From positions 1 through 64,000 of the forward strand of contig VGKY01000005.1 in assembly GCA_016866875.1 (NCBI GenBank): DNA of 64,000 bases, in the 5' to 3' direction. The position numbers were made by a program, and so were the translations under genes. Shown piece by piece: positions 48,403 through 56,625 of this stretch (position 1 is its first letter; each line of letters opens with the position of its first letter). The notes under the pieces are model-generated. The model made no database searches. It saw only the letters and a list, made by a program, of their open reading frames with translations, and was not told the origin of the DNA. The stretch is from Candidatus Peribacteria bacterium (GTDB taxonomy: Bacteria; Patescibacteriota; Gracilibacteria; Peribacterales; Peribacteraceae).

Positions 48403-49530
48403 ATGCCCACACCGAGCTGGACCACCTTCGACGGGACAAGGCTGCTGCATGAGCTGGAGCGCTGGTGCGTGCACGAGGGGATCTCCGACATACATACGAG
48501 CCCGGAAAAGAAGAGCGTACGTCTTGAAGTTCGCTTGCATGGCATGCTCGAAAAACTGGCAGACATTTCGCACAACACCTACATCGATTTCGTGCGACGC
48601 GTGAAATTTCTCAGCAAACTCAAATTGAATCTCACGTCGGTCCCTCAAGACGGCCAGTACACCTTCGATGTGCAGGCAGATGAAGGAGCGGGGGAGTCTG
48701 CGCGCATAGTGAACGTGCGCGTCGCCAGCATCCCGTCTCGGTTTGGCGAGACGTTCACGCTCCGCCTTCTCGATCCAGTGCGCGGTATCGTTCCGCTCAC
48801 GGAGCTTGGATTCCCCGAAGAGATCCACAGCAAGCTCCAGGAACTCGTGCGTCTCCCCAACGGTCTGATCCTCGTCACCGGACCTACGGGATCAGGAAAA
48901 ACGACAACCATGTACTCCATGCTCAATTCGGTTGTTGGGACGCAGCGCAACATCATCACGCTCGAGGATCCCATCGAGTACGAACTCCCCGGCATCATCC
49001 AGAGTCAGGTAAACGTCGACCACGACTACACCTTTTCCTCGGGGCTCCGCTCTATCTTGCGCCACGATCCCAACATCATCCTCCTCGGCGAAATTCGCGA
49101 CCTGGAGACGGCACAAACCGCCGTAGACGCATCACTGACAGGGCACCTCGTTCTCGCTACCCTCCACACGAATTCCGCCGTGGAAGCCATTCCACGCCTG
49201 CTCTCGATGGGAGTCAGTCCCTATACATTCGCGCCTGCGCTGCGAGCGATCCTTGCGCAGCGGCTCGTGCGCACACTCAAGCCAGAATGCACGAAAGGCG
49301 ATGCAGTGTGCGACCCCTCACAGAATAGCTCCTATGGTGGCCGCATGGCCCTGCCCGAGCTCATCATCGGCAGCACCAGCATCCAGAATCTGATCCTCGC
49401 CGGTGAGAATACCGACGTCATCGTCGCACAGGCGAAGAAAGAGGGATTCAAGACGCTCACTGATTGGGGAAAGGTGCTGGTCGCATCGAAGCGTACGACG
49501 CAGGCCGAGGTCGACCGCGTCACGACGTAA
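48403..49530 (+). CDS. GspE/PilB/PilT-family secretion ATPase
   Basis: LILVTGPTGSGKTTTMYSML, NIITLEDPIEYELPGIIQSQVN, ILRHDPNIILLGEIRDLETAQTAVDASLTGHLVLATLHTNSA. Confidence 0.92.
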   Translation: MPTPSWTTFDGTRLLHELERWCVHEGISDIHTSPEKKSVRLEVRLHGMLEKLADISHNTYIDFVRRVKFLSKLKLNLTSVPQDGQYTFDVQADEGAGESARIVNVRVASIPSRFGETFTLRLLDPVRGIVPLTELGFPEEIHSKLQELVRLPNGLILVTGPTGSGKTTTMYSMLNSVVGTQRNIITLEDPIEYELPGIIQSQVNVDHDYTFSSGLRSILRHDPNIILLGEIRDLETAQTAVDASLTGHLVLATLHTNSAVEAIPRLLSMGVSPYTFAPALRAILAQRLVRTLKPECTKGDAVCDPSQNSSYGGRMALPELIIGSTSIQNLILAGENTDVIVAQAKKEGFKTLTDWGKVLVASKRTTQAEVDRVTT

Positions 49531-49643
49531 GGTTCACTTGGAATCTCGGTGTGCGAGGTTAGGCAGGCAACGGAGCGTTGCTTTGGCAAGGCAGATGCTC
49601 TTCCCGCAGAATGTGGACGAAGGTACCATCATCGACCATCCGT

Positions 49644-51344
49644 ATGTTGCGCAGACGGCACCGCACCGGCCCCTATGCACTGGCACAAACGCGCAATCCT
49701 GCGTTTACGGTCCTGTCGGTACTTGGAGCCGTTGCTTCGCTCGGGCTCGTCGTCTGGGCCCTGCGCGTTGTCCATGGGGCCCTCAATATCGGCAATACCA
49801 TCGAGCGGGTGGCGGTCATCCTCGTTCCCGACGAACGGGGGGTAGTCAGCGTGGCGTTTGCGGGGGAAGAGCCCCGTCTCTCCGATGCCGATCTCAAGCT
49901 CTATCCGGAGGATCGGGTCCTCACCGATAGAGGATCGCCGGCCACTCTCTCTTTCTTCGATGGAACAGATGTGCGCATCGATAAGGGCACGGCGGCATTC
50001 ATCGAGGAAAGCGCGCAGGGTGTGAAAAACTCAAAGCTACAGCTCTCCCTCGAACGGGGGACCGCCTGGATACACACCCCGACCATTGCGTCCTACTCTG
50101 GCGCTATTCGGCGGGAGGTGCACACAGATCGTTACACCATTGAGATTCCCAGCGATGCGGAAGTGCTGCTCTCCGAAGAGGTGGTGGATGTCTACCGAGC
50201 AGATGGCATGGGAGTGCGCATGCTGATCAAGGAGATCGACGAAGACATCATCGTTGGTGAAGGGCAACGCTACATACTGACGTCCGAGCCGGTGGCGAGC
50301 GACCCGTACGTGCACCGTATGCCGATAACAGGGACACCCGCGGGATTCGTCCTCGGTAACAGAGCACGCATGATGCCCGGCCATATGCCGCAGCCGCCAC
50401 CACCGGCCTCCGAAACATTGCTCTCCGTCACGTCGCCGGCGGCAGGCCAGATGGTTCGCACGGCAACCCTGCAGGTTGCAGGGACATACGGTGACGGAGT
50501 TGATGCGGTGCGCGTCAACGGCTACATGGCATCGCTCGACGTAGACCGTCAGACCTTCGTCATAGAAATCGCGCCGCCCGATGCTTCGGAACTTCTGCTC
50601 ACCGTGGAGGCGATCGGGAGCGATGGATCCGTTTTGGCCAAAGTCACGCGGTCCGTTACGCGAGATCGCACGCCCCCAGCACAACCGGAGATCCAGTCTC
50701 CCGCAGCAAACGGCACGACGTTCCGTACCAGCCGTGAGACAATCGAAATTCGAGGAACAGCACCTCGCGGCACAGTCGGCATCATCGTGAACGATTACCG
50801 CCTCCAGCTCTTCCGTGAAGGGGACGCGACGTGGAGCTACCTTGCGTCCACGCAACTGAGCAATTTCGCCTACGGTGAAAATGTTTACCGCGTCGTCGCG
50901 CTCAATGACGCGGGATACAGAAGCGATCCCGCCGTGCTCACGATTGTCCTCGGAGAAGGGGAGGAAGGCGTCGTATCAGCAGGGTCCTCTGCTGCAAGGG
51001 GCGGAGAGCCATCACCGTCCTCGCTAGCCAACAATGCGCCTCTCAACCCCGGATCGCTTGTGATCACCGCACCTACGGTAGGCTCGTCGCATACGGCAAC
51101 GCTCAGTGCAACGGGACTTGAACTGCTGATCGAGGGGACGGCCCCTTCCGGTACCGCCAGCGTCTGGATCAATAATTACCAGTTGCGTCTCTACCGGCCT
51201 GGAAAAACCTTCTTCAACTACATCGCAAGCACGGAGCTCAACACCCTCAAACGCGGAGAGAATCCGTACGAGATTATCGTACGCAACAACGAGGGGAAGA
51301 TCATCGATCGCACCGTGTACACCATCACCGTTACGCGGGAGTGA
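49644..51344 (+). CDS. FecR-like/Ig-like-repeat exported protein
   Basis: N-terminal TM, FecR-like core (LYPEDRVLTDRGSPATLSFFDGTDVRIDKGTAAFI), then Ig-like repeats including two related GTAPxGT modules. Confidence 0.75.
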   Translation: MLRRRHRTGPYALAQTRNPAFTVLSVLGAVASLGLVVWALRVVHGALNIGNTIERVAVILVPDERGVVSVAFAGEEPRLSDADLKLYPEDRVLTDRGSPATLSFFDGTDVRIDKGTAAFIEESAQGVKNSKLQLSLERGTAWIHTPTIASYSGAIRREVHTDRYTIEIPSDAEVLLSEEVVDVYRADGMGVRMLIKEIDEDIIVGEGQRYILTSEPVASDPYVHRMPITGTPAGFVLGNRARMMPGHMPQPPPPASETLLSVTSPAAGQMVRTATLQVAGTYGDGVDAVRVNGYMASLDVDRQTFVIEIAPPDASELLLTVEAIGSDGSVLAKVTRSVTRDRTPPAQPEIQSPAANGTTFRTSRETIEIRGTAPRGTVGIIVNDYRLQLFREGDATWSYLASTQLSNFAYGENVYRVVALNDAGYRSDPAVLTIVLGEGEEGVVSAGSSAARGGEPSPSSLANNAPLNPGSLVITAPTVGSSHTATLSATGLELLIEGTAPSGTASVWINNYQLRLYRPGKTFFNYIASTELNTLKRGENPYEIIVRNNEGKIIDRTVYTITVTRE

Positions 51345-52275
51345 GCGAGAGAGAAAGTGCAGTGGCAGCCTCGCGGAAGGCATGCGGCGGCGGAGCGACG
51401 ATCTGAGTCATCCTTGATGAGCATGGAGACCTGAACGCAAGCTTCCATGCATGGAGCATGAGCGTTTGAACGTGATGGTGTTCCGCAAGCTCTGTGCTCG
51501 CCCGAGAGTGGTAGGTCGGATCACCGAGAACTGGATGTCCGATGCTTACAAGGTGCACTCTGATTTGGTGCGTCCGCCCCGTATGCAGCTCGCACTCCAG
51601 CAGCGTAGCTGTTCCAAAAGCAGAGACCGCAAGTGTCCGATAGGTCGTCCGTGCATCGCGTCGGTCCCTACCCGCGTTCGTGACGGTCATCTTCTTGTAG
51701 TCCGAGGTGCTCCTGGCGATGGGCGCATCGATGACTGCTGCAGCAGGGGAGGGGACTCCGGCAACAAGAGCGAGATAGCGCTTGTCGACCGATCGGTCGG
51801 CAAATTGCTTCTGGAGCAGCGCATGGGCGTCAGCGTTTTTCGCAAGCAGAAGGCAACCCGTCGTATCGCGATCGAGGCGGTGCACGAGTACAGCACTCTG
51901 CGAGAAGGGGAGTGATCGTTCCTTGAGGAGGAACGCAGCCGCATGGAGGATCGTCGCCGCATCCTTGGGGACACCCGGAGCCGGATGCACGGAAACGCCC
52001 GCGGGCTTGTCGATGACGATGCACGCATCATCTTCATAGAGAATCGGAAGTTGCAGATCGATAGGGGAGAGGAGGGACTCTGAGAGGGGAGTCGAGGAGT
52101 GCGAAACGACAACCGTATCACCGGGTGCAAGTACGAGAGCACCCTTGCGGGCGATGCGACCGTTCACGGTCACCAGGCCCGAGCGCACGGCTTCCGTAGC
52201 CTTCATGCGGCTCACGAAAGCGCCTTTCTCCGCGAGAAACGTATCCAGCCGTCCTGAGGCATCCACAGTCCACAT
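51331..52275 (-). CDS. RluA/RluD-family pseudouridine synthase with S4 domain
   Basis: S4-like N-terminus, VLVHRLDRDTTGCLLLAK, ELHTGRTHQIRVHLVSIGHPVLGDPTY. Confidence 0.93.
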   Translation of the reverse strand: MWTVDASGRLDTFLAEKGAFVSRMKATEAVRSGLVTVNGRIARKGALVLAPGDTVVVSHSSTPLSESLLSPIDLQLPILYEDDACIVIDKPAGVSVHPAPGVPKDAATILHAAAFLLKERSLPFSQSAVLVHRLDRDTTGCLLLAKNADAHALLQKQFADRSVDKRYLALVAGVPSPAAAVIDAPIARSTSDYKKMTVTNAGRDRRDARTTYRTLAVSAFGTATLLECELHTGRTHQIRVHLVSIGHPVLGDPTYHSRASTELAEHHHVQTLMLHAWKLAFRSPCSSRMTQIVAPPPHAFREAATALSLSLTPA

Positions 52276-52294
52276 CGGGCAGATTCTACTGGAA

Positions 52295-52380
52295 ACCCAG
52301 CCAAAAACCTCCATACTGTACCTCGTGGCTGGGTCTTCTGACCATAGCCCGCCAACAGCCGCTCCTCTGGAGCGGCTTTT
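52295..52380 (+). promoter_or_regulatory. candidate tyrS leader: hairpin plus intrinsic terminator
   Basis: ACCCAGCC-N24-GGCTGGGT then AGCCGCTCC-TCT-GGAGCGGCTTTTG, 36 bp before tyrS. Confidence 0.5.
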
Positions 52381-52415
52381 GTCATAGTGTAAGCCTCTCA
52401 GCTACACTGCAGACG

Positions 52416-53576
52416 ATGAGTGCAACAGATCTCCTCACGCGCGGCGTTGAAGAAGTAGTTCCGCGAGACCTTGCAGAGCAGAAGCTGAAATCTGGAAAGA
52501 AGCTTCGGCTGTACCTCGGAATCGACCCGACGGGCAGCAAGCTGCATCTTGGTCACAGCGTCCCACTCCGTAAGCTTCAAGCATTTGCAGCCGCAGGACA
52601 TGAAGTGATCTTCCTCGTCGGAAGCTTCACCGCGATGATCGGGGACCCATCGGGGAGAGATGCCCTGAGAGAGCCACTCACCAAAGAGCAGGTCGTTAAG
52701 AACTTCGAGACGTACAAGGAACAAGCGGGAAAGGTGCTCGACTTTTCCACAGTGAAGATCGTCTACAACCACGAGTGGCTGGAGAAGCTTTCCATGAGTG
52801 AAATTCTGAAGCTCGGCAGTCAGTTCACCGTCCAGCAAATGATCAAGCGTGACATGTTTCAAACGCGCATAAAGGAGCAAGCAGATATTGCCGTTGCAGA
52901 ATTCCTCTACCCGATCATGGTGGGCTACGACTCCGTCATCCTCGATGTGGACTGCGAGCTCGGGGGATCTGACCAGCTCTTCAACATGCTCGCAGGGCGC
53001 ACACTGCAGCAGCGTCTCGGCAAGCGCGACAAGTTCGTCCTCACAACGAAGCTCATCGAAGGTACGGACGGCCGAAAAATGAGCAAGACGTACAACAACT
53101 GCATCTGGCTCGAGGACTCATCTACAGACATGTACGGAAAAATCATGCGCATCGAAGACAAGCTCATCACGACGTACATGGAGTGCTGCACAGGTATCCC
53201 CATGGAAGAAATCATCACGATAGAGAAGAAGATGAATCAGGAGGAAAACCCGATGCAGTTTAAAAAGCAGCTCGCGGAAGAGATCGTCCGTCTCTACCAC
53301 GGCGAAAAAGCTGCGAAGCAAGCTGCTGATGGATTTTCCAGCGTGTTTGCAAAAGGGGAGTTGCCGGAGGACATTCCCGAAATTGAAGCCCAAAAAGGGG
53401 AGTCGCTCCTCGACGTATTGCTGCGTGCAGGGGTGATCTCTTCAAAGTCCGATGGAAGACGATTGCTCGAACAAGGGGGGATTCACATGGGCGACAAGAG
53501 CATCTCCGACGGAAACTCCCCTGCTGCTCTGGGGGTATACAAAATTGGAAAGAGAAAGTTCTTGAAGATAGCTTAG
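52416..53576 (+). CDS. tyrS: tyrosyl-tRNA synthetase
   Basis: LYLGIDPTGSKLHLGHSVPLRKL, LVGSFTAMIGDPSGR, KMSKTYNN, C-terminal S4 domain. Confidence 0.96.
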   Translation: MSATDLLTRGVEEVVPRDLAEQKLKSGKKLRLYLGIDPTGSKLHLGHSVPLRKLQAFAAAGHEVIFLVGSFTAMIGDPSGRDALREPLTKEQVVKNFETYKEQAGKVLDFSTVKIVYNHEWLEKLSMSEILKLGSQFTVQQMIKRDMFQTRIKEQADIAVAEFLYPIMVGYDSVILDVDCELGGSDQLFNMLAGRTLQQRLGKRDKFVLTTKLIEGTDGRKMSKTYNNCIWLEDSSTDMYGKIMRIEDKLITTYMECCTGIPMEEIITIEKKMNQEENPMQFKKQLAEEIVRLYHGEKAAKQAADGFSSVFAKGELPEDIPEIEAQKGESLLDVLLRAGVISSKSDGRRLLEQGGIHMGDKSISDGNSPAALGVYKIGKRKFLKIA

Positions 53577-53597
53577 AGAAGCGCAAAATGACGAACT

Positions 53598-53927
53598 ATG
53601 GGTTATACGAGAGGCATGCTTGTCGGCTTTGCTGATCAAATCGAGGATGCATCCGTGCAACAGGCTTTTCAGCAACTCATACGAAAGGTTCCGTTTTATC
53701 GAGAGCGAGGTCTTCCGGTAGAACATTGCAATCACGCCCATATCGAGCAATTAGGCGTTCAACTACACATCGAGGATCTCACGGAGGAGTTCTTCCAGCG
53801 ATATCAGGAATTCGTTTCACATCAGGATCTAGATTCAATCGCGGAACCCATCACGCCGGAAAACATTGCAGAGTTCGCTCGATCGATAACGCCAGCAATC
53901 AGCGATGAGCAGCTGGAGTGCAACTAA
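53598..53927 (+). CDS. hypothetical protein
   Basis: 109 aa ORF; no family recognised. Confidence 0.5.
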   Translation: MGYTRGMLVGFADQIEDASVQQAFQQLIRKVPFYRERGLPVEHCNHAHIEQLGVQLHIEDLTEEFFQRYQEFVSHQDLDSIAEPITPENIAEFARSITPAISDEQLECN

Positions 53928-53929
53928 AC

Positions 53930-54076
53930 CTACATCCCCATCCAGTACGGCACACTCGCCGCAGCGCTCACGAGGAGGACGGAGAGGATGAAGGCGATGC
54001 TGGCGGAGCGAGTTTCTGGGACATGACACTGCAGGAGACGATGAAGGTGGTCGATTCTTATAAGAATTCTCAGCAT
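53930..54076 (-). CDS. possible 48 aa single-TM protein (not in supplied ORF track)
   Basis: My translation: MLRILIRIDHLHRLLQCHVPETRSASIAFILSVLLVSAAASVPYWMGM; its ATG overlaps the TGA of the preceding minus-strand ORF. Confidence 0.3.
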   Translation of the reverse strand: MLRILIRIDHLHRLLQCHVPETRSASIAFILSVLLVSAAASVPYWMGM

Positions 54077-54268
54077 CCTCCGATTCGCCTCAGAGTGACG
54101 CGGCAGCCCATGGAAAGAAGCTCTCCGGTGACCTTGCGCATAGCAGGGGAGTGCTCAGGGCCTCCAAGGGGAAGTCGCACGGCGACGGTGCCACCCTTGG
54201 GAAATGCGCGAACCCATGCAATGAGCGGTTCGAGGCCATCGGAAGAGGAACACTGAATCATGACATGC

Positions 54269-54324
54269 GCCCCGCACCTTTTCTCCGAAGGCGTGCTGCT
54301 GCATCCGGTGGAAAAGGTGCGGGG
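54269..54324. other. long perfect inverted repeat (RNA hairpin candidate)
   Basis: GCCCCGCACCTTTTC-N26-GAAAAGGTGCGGGGC, 15 bp perfect; extends by ATGC/GCAT with one bulged T. Confidence 0.75.
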
Positions 54325-54336
54325 CTGCATACCGAG

Positions 54337-54352
54337 AGTGTACGATCGTACA
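54337..54352. promoter_or_regulatory. operator-like palindrome 3
   Basis: GTGTACGATCGTACAC, perfect 16 bp palindrome, same GTGTA-N6-TACAC pattern as the two recA sites. Confidence 0.65.
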
Positions 54353-54420
54353 CCCATAAAATCAAGAGAACGATAGTATATTCCCTCGCCTTCACCTCCA
54401 CTTTTCCGTCTGATGCTATG

Positions 54421-54991
54421 ACTCCCCCTTCATCATCTCTGGAAATACCGCGAGAAGGAATCCTGCACTCGATTCTGATGATCCGGAACAAGAAGGTCCT
54501 GCTCGACAGTGATCTTGCTCAACTCTACAAAGTGCCGACATCGCGCTTAAACGAACAGGTGAAGCGCAACATGCACCGCTTTCCCATAGATTTTATGTTC
54601 AGGCCTACGCAAGAGGAATTCGAGGATTTGCTATCGCATAATGCGATATCAAAGAAGCGTGGCGGACGACGAAAGCTACCATACGTTTTTTACGGAGCAG
54701 GGGGTTGCCATGCTTTCCAGTATCCTGCGGAGCTTCCGGGCCGTTCAGGTAAACATTGCCATCATGCGTACATTTGTTGAGCATCGACGCATCATTGCCA
54801 CACGCAAAGACCTCGTGCACGAACCTGAAGAGATGGAACGAAGGTGCGATGAACATTTCCGAACTATATTCGACGTCATCCGGAGCCTTGTGTCCCATCC
54901 AACACCTCGTGCAAAGAATCGCATAGGATTGAAGGTACCGAAAAATCCGTGGTGTGCTACTTGCCGTGAAACTTCCGGTGTACGTCTTTGA
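54421..54991 (+). pseudogene. ORF6N-domain protein, frameshifted
   Basis: MTPPSSSLEIPREGILHSILMIRNKKVLLDSDLAQLYKVPTSRLNEQVKRNMHRFPIDFMFRPTQEEF...GGRRKLPYVF in frame 1, continued TEQGVAMLSSILRSFRAVQVNIAIMRTFVEHR in frame 2 after a T6 run at 54686-54691. Confidence 0.8.
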
Positions 54992-55886
54992 GCTGCGGAT
55001 TGGTGACGTGCGTATAGATCTGCGTCGTTCCGAGATCCTTATGGCCGAGCATTTCTTGAACCGAGCGCAGATCCGCACCATTGCGGAGTAAATCTGTCGC
55101 AAAGGAATGCCGGAGGGTGTGGGGCGAGGGATTGCTAACTACGCCAGCCTTGAGCGCGTACTTCTTCACGATGTTCCAGATGGAAACGCGGGAGAGGCGG
55201 AACTCCTCCCCTGGAGGCATCGCCGTTCCTGCACGCTCCAGAGCCCGGATGAACAGGGGAGTGAGGTGATCCACCCGCGTATCGAGGTACGCTTTGAGCG
55301 CCTCCACTGCCCTATCGGAGAGGAAAACGACCCGGATCTTCCCCCGCTTTCCGCGGACGGAAATCTCGCGCGTATCGAAATTGAGGTCTCGGCAGTTGAG
55401 GGACCGAAGCTCCGCGAGGCGCAGCCCAGTGGAGAAGAAGGTCTGGAGGATCGCAAGGTCGCGCTTTCCCTCCCGCGTAGAGGTATCCGGCGCACTGAGC
55501 AAACGCTCCAGTTCCTCGTGGAAGAGCACCTTCACCTTGCGTTGATCCTCCTTGAAGCGCGATACGCGATCAGGAGGATAGACGTCTTGTTCCTCCTCCT
55601 GGATGAGATACCGGAGGAAGGCGCGGAGGATCGTCAGATGGTGATTCTTCGTCCGGATGGTGAATTCCCGGCCCTGCCTGGTGCGATAGGCGTGCAGTGC
55701 GGACTTATAGATGCGTACGGACTGCTTATCCACCTGGGACGCGTCATCGATGTTCATGAGGGAGGGAAGCAGCGTCAGCGACTGCCGATAGGCATCAACC
55801 GTCAGCGGCGACTTGTTTTCCTCAGCTCGCAGGTACTCTAGGTACCGATGGATTGCCTGCGATAATGGAGTAGGAGGTGAAGTCAT
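54957..55886 (-). CDS. tyrosine recombinase XerC/XerD
   Basis: FFSTGLRLAELRSLNCRDL, SPHTLRHSFATDLLRNGADLRSVQEMLGHKDLGTTQIYTHV. Confidence 0.93.
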   Translation of the reverse strand: MTSPPTPLSQAIHRYLEYLRAEENKSPLTVDAYRQSLTLLPSLMNIDDASQVDKQSVRIYKSALHAYRTRQGREFTIRTKNHHLTILRAFLRYLIQEEEQDVYPPDRVSRFKEDQRKVKVLFHEELERLLSAPDTSTREGKRDLAILQTFFSTGLRLAELRSLNCRDLNFDTREISVRGKRGKIRVVFLSDRAVEALKAYLDTRVDHLTPLFIRALERAGTAMPPGEEFRLSRVSIWNIVKKYALKAGVVSNPSPHTLRHSFATDLLRNGADLRSVQEMLGHKDLGTTQIYTHVTNPQLKDVHRKFHGK

Positions 55887-56021
55887 GCGTGTAACGTGTG
55901 CAGGAATCTTGGCTTCCAGAGTGGGGAAGTGGTGTTTTCCACACTCTCTCCTACTTAACATAATGCATTTTATGCTAACTATTCAATTGACAATGCAACG
56001 CAGGTGATCCAATCACACTCT

Positions 56022-56624
56022 TCACGAGCGTTCTCGCAGCGGAGCTCTCGTGGCCACCATGAAGTACAGGAGTGCTGAGACTTCGCGAGTGACGCTGCGC
56101 AGAAGGAACGTGCCGCGCGGGAGATCACTGGCAGGGTAGGTGCTGAGGCTCCCCCACCCCTGGGCTGCTGCGAGGTACCGGATCCGCGCGAGGTGGTAGG
56201 CATCCGATACGGCAACAACCGATGTGCAGTCCTCGAGGAGTGGGCGCGCGTACACCAGGTTCTCCCACGTGGAGCGTGACTGGTCCTCGAGCACGATGCG
56301 CTCCGGGTCTACGCCTTCGCGAATTGCGACTCTGCGCATGATCTCCGCCTCGGATTGGTGGTGCAGATCCCCACGACCACCGCTGAGGATCAAGCGATGG
56401 ACTTTGCCCTCCCGCATCAGCTTCGCTGCCGTTATCGTGCGGCGGAGAATTCCCGGCCCCGGAACATCGTCCCAGTGAACGGCTGCGCCAAACACCAGCG
56501 CGCAATCCGCCGGAAGGGACGCAGCGGGAGAGAACGCGAGAACGACACGAGCCACAAGGGCTAGTGCCACCACAAGCGGGGTAAGGAGCACGAGGAGGGT
56601 CCCGGTGCGACAGCTGAGCATCAT
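56022..56624 (-). CDS. YdcF/ElyC-family (DUF218) protein
   Basis: CALVFGAAVHWDDVPGPGILRRTITAAKLMREGKVHRLILSGGRG, SRSTWENLVYAR, VVAVSDAYHLARIRYLA. Confidence 0.88.
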   Translation of the reverse strand: MMLSCRTGTLLVLLTPLVVALALVARVVLAFSPAASLPADCALVFGAAVHWDDVPGPGILRRTITAAKLMREGKVHRLILSGGRGDLHHQSEAEIMRRVAIREGVDPERIVLEDQSRSTWENLVYARPLLEDCTSVVAVSDAYHLARIRYLAAAQGWGSLSTYPASDLPRGTFLLRSVTREVSALLYFMVATRAPLRERS

Positions 56625-56625
56625 G

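Noticed and set aside
55107-55841. 244 aa plus-strand ORF opposite xerC/D
   Set aside because: Antisense shadow; recombinase motifs on the minus strand are convincing.
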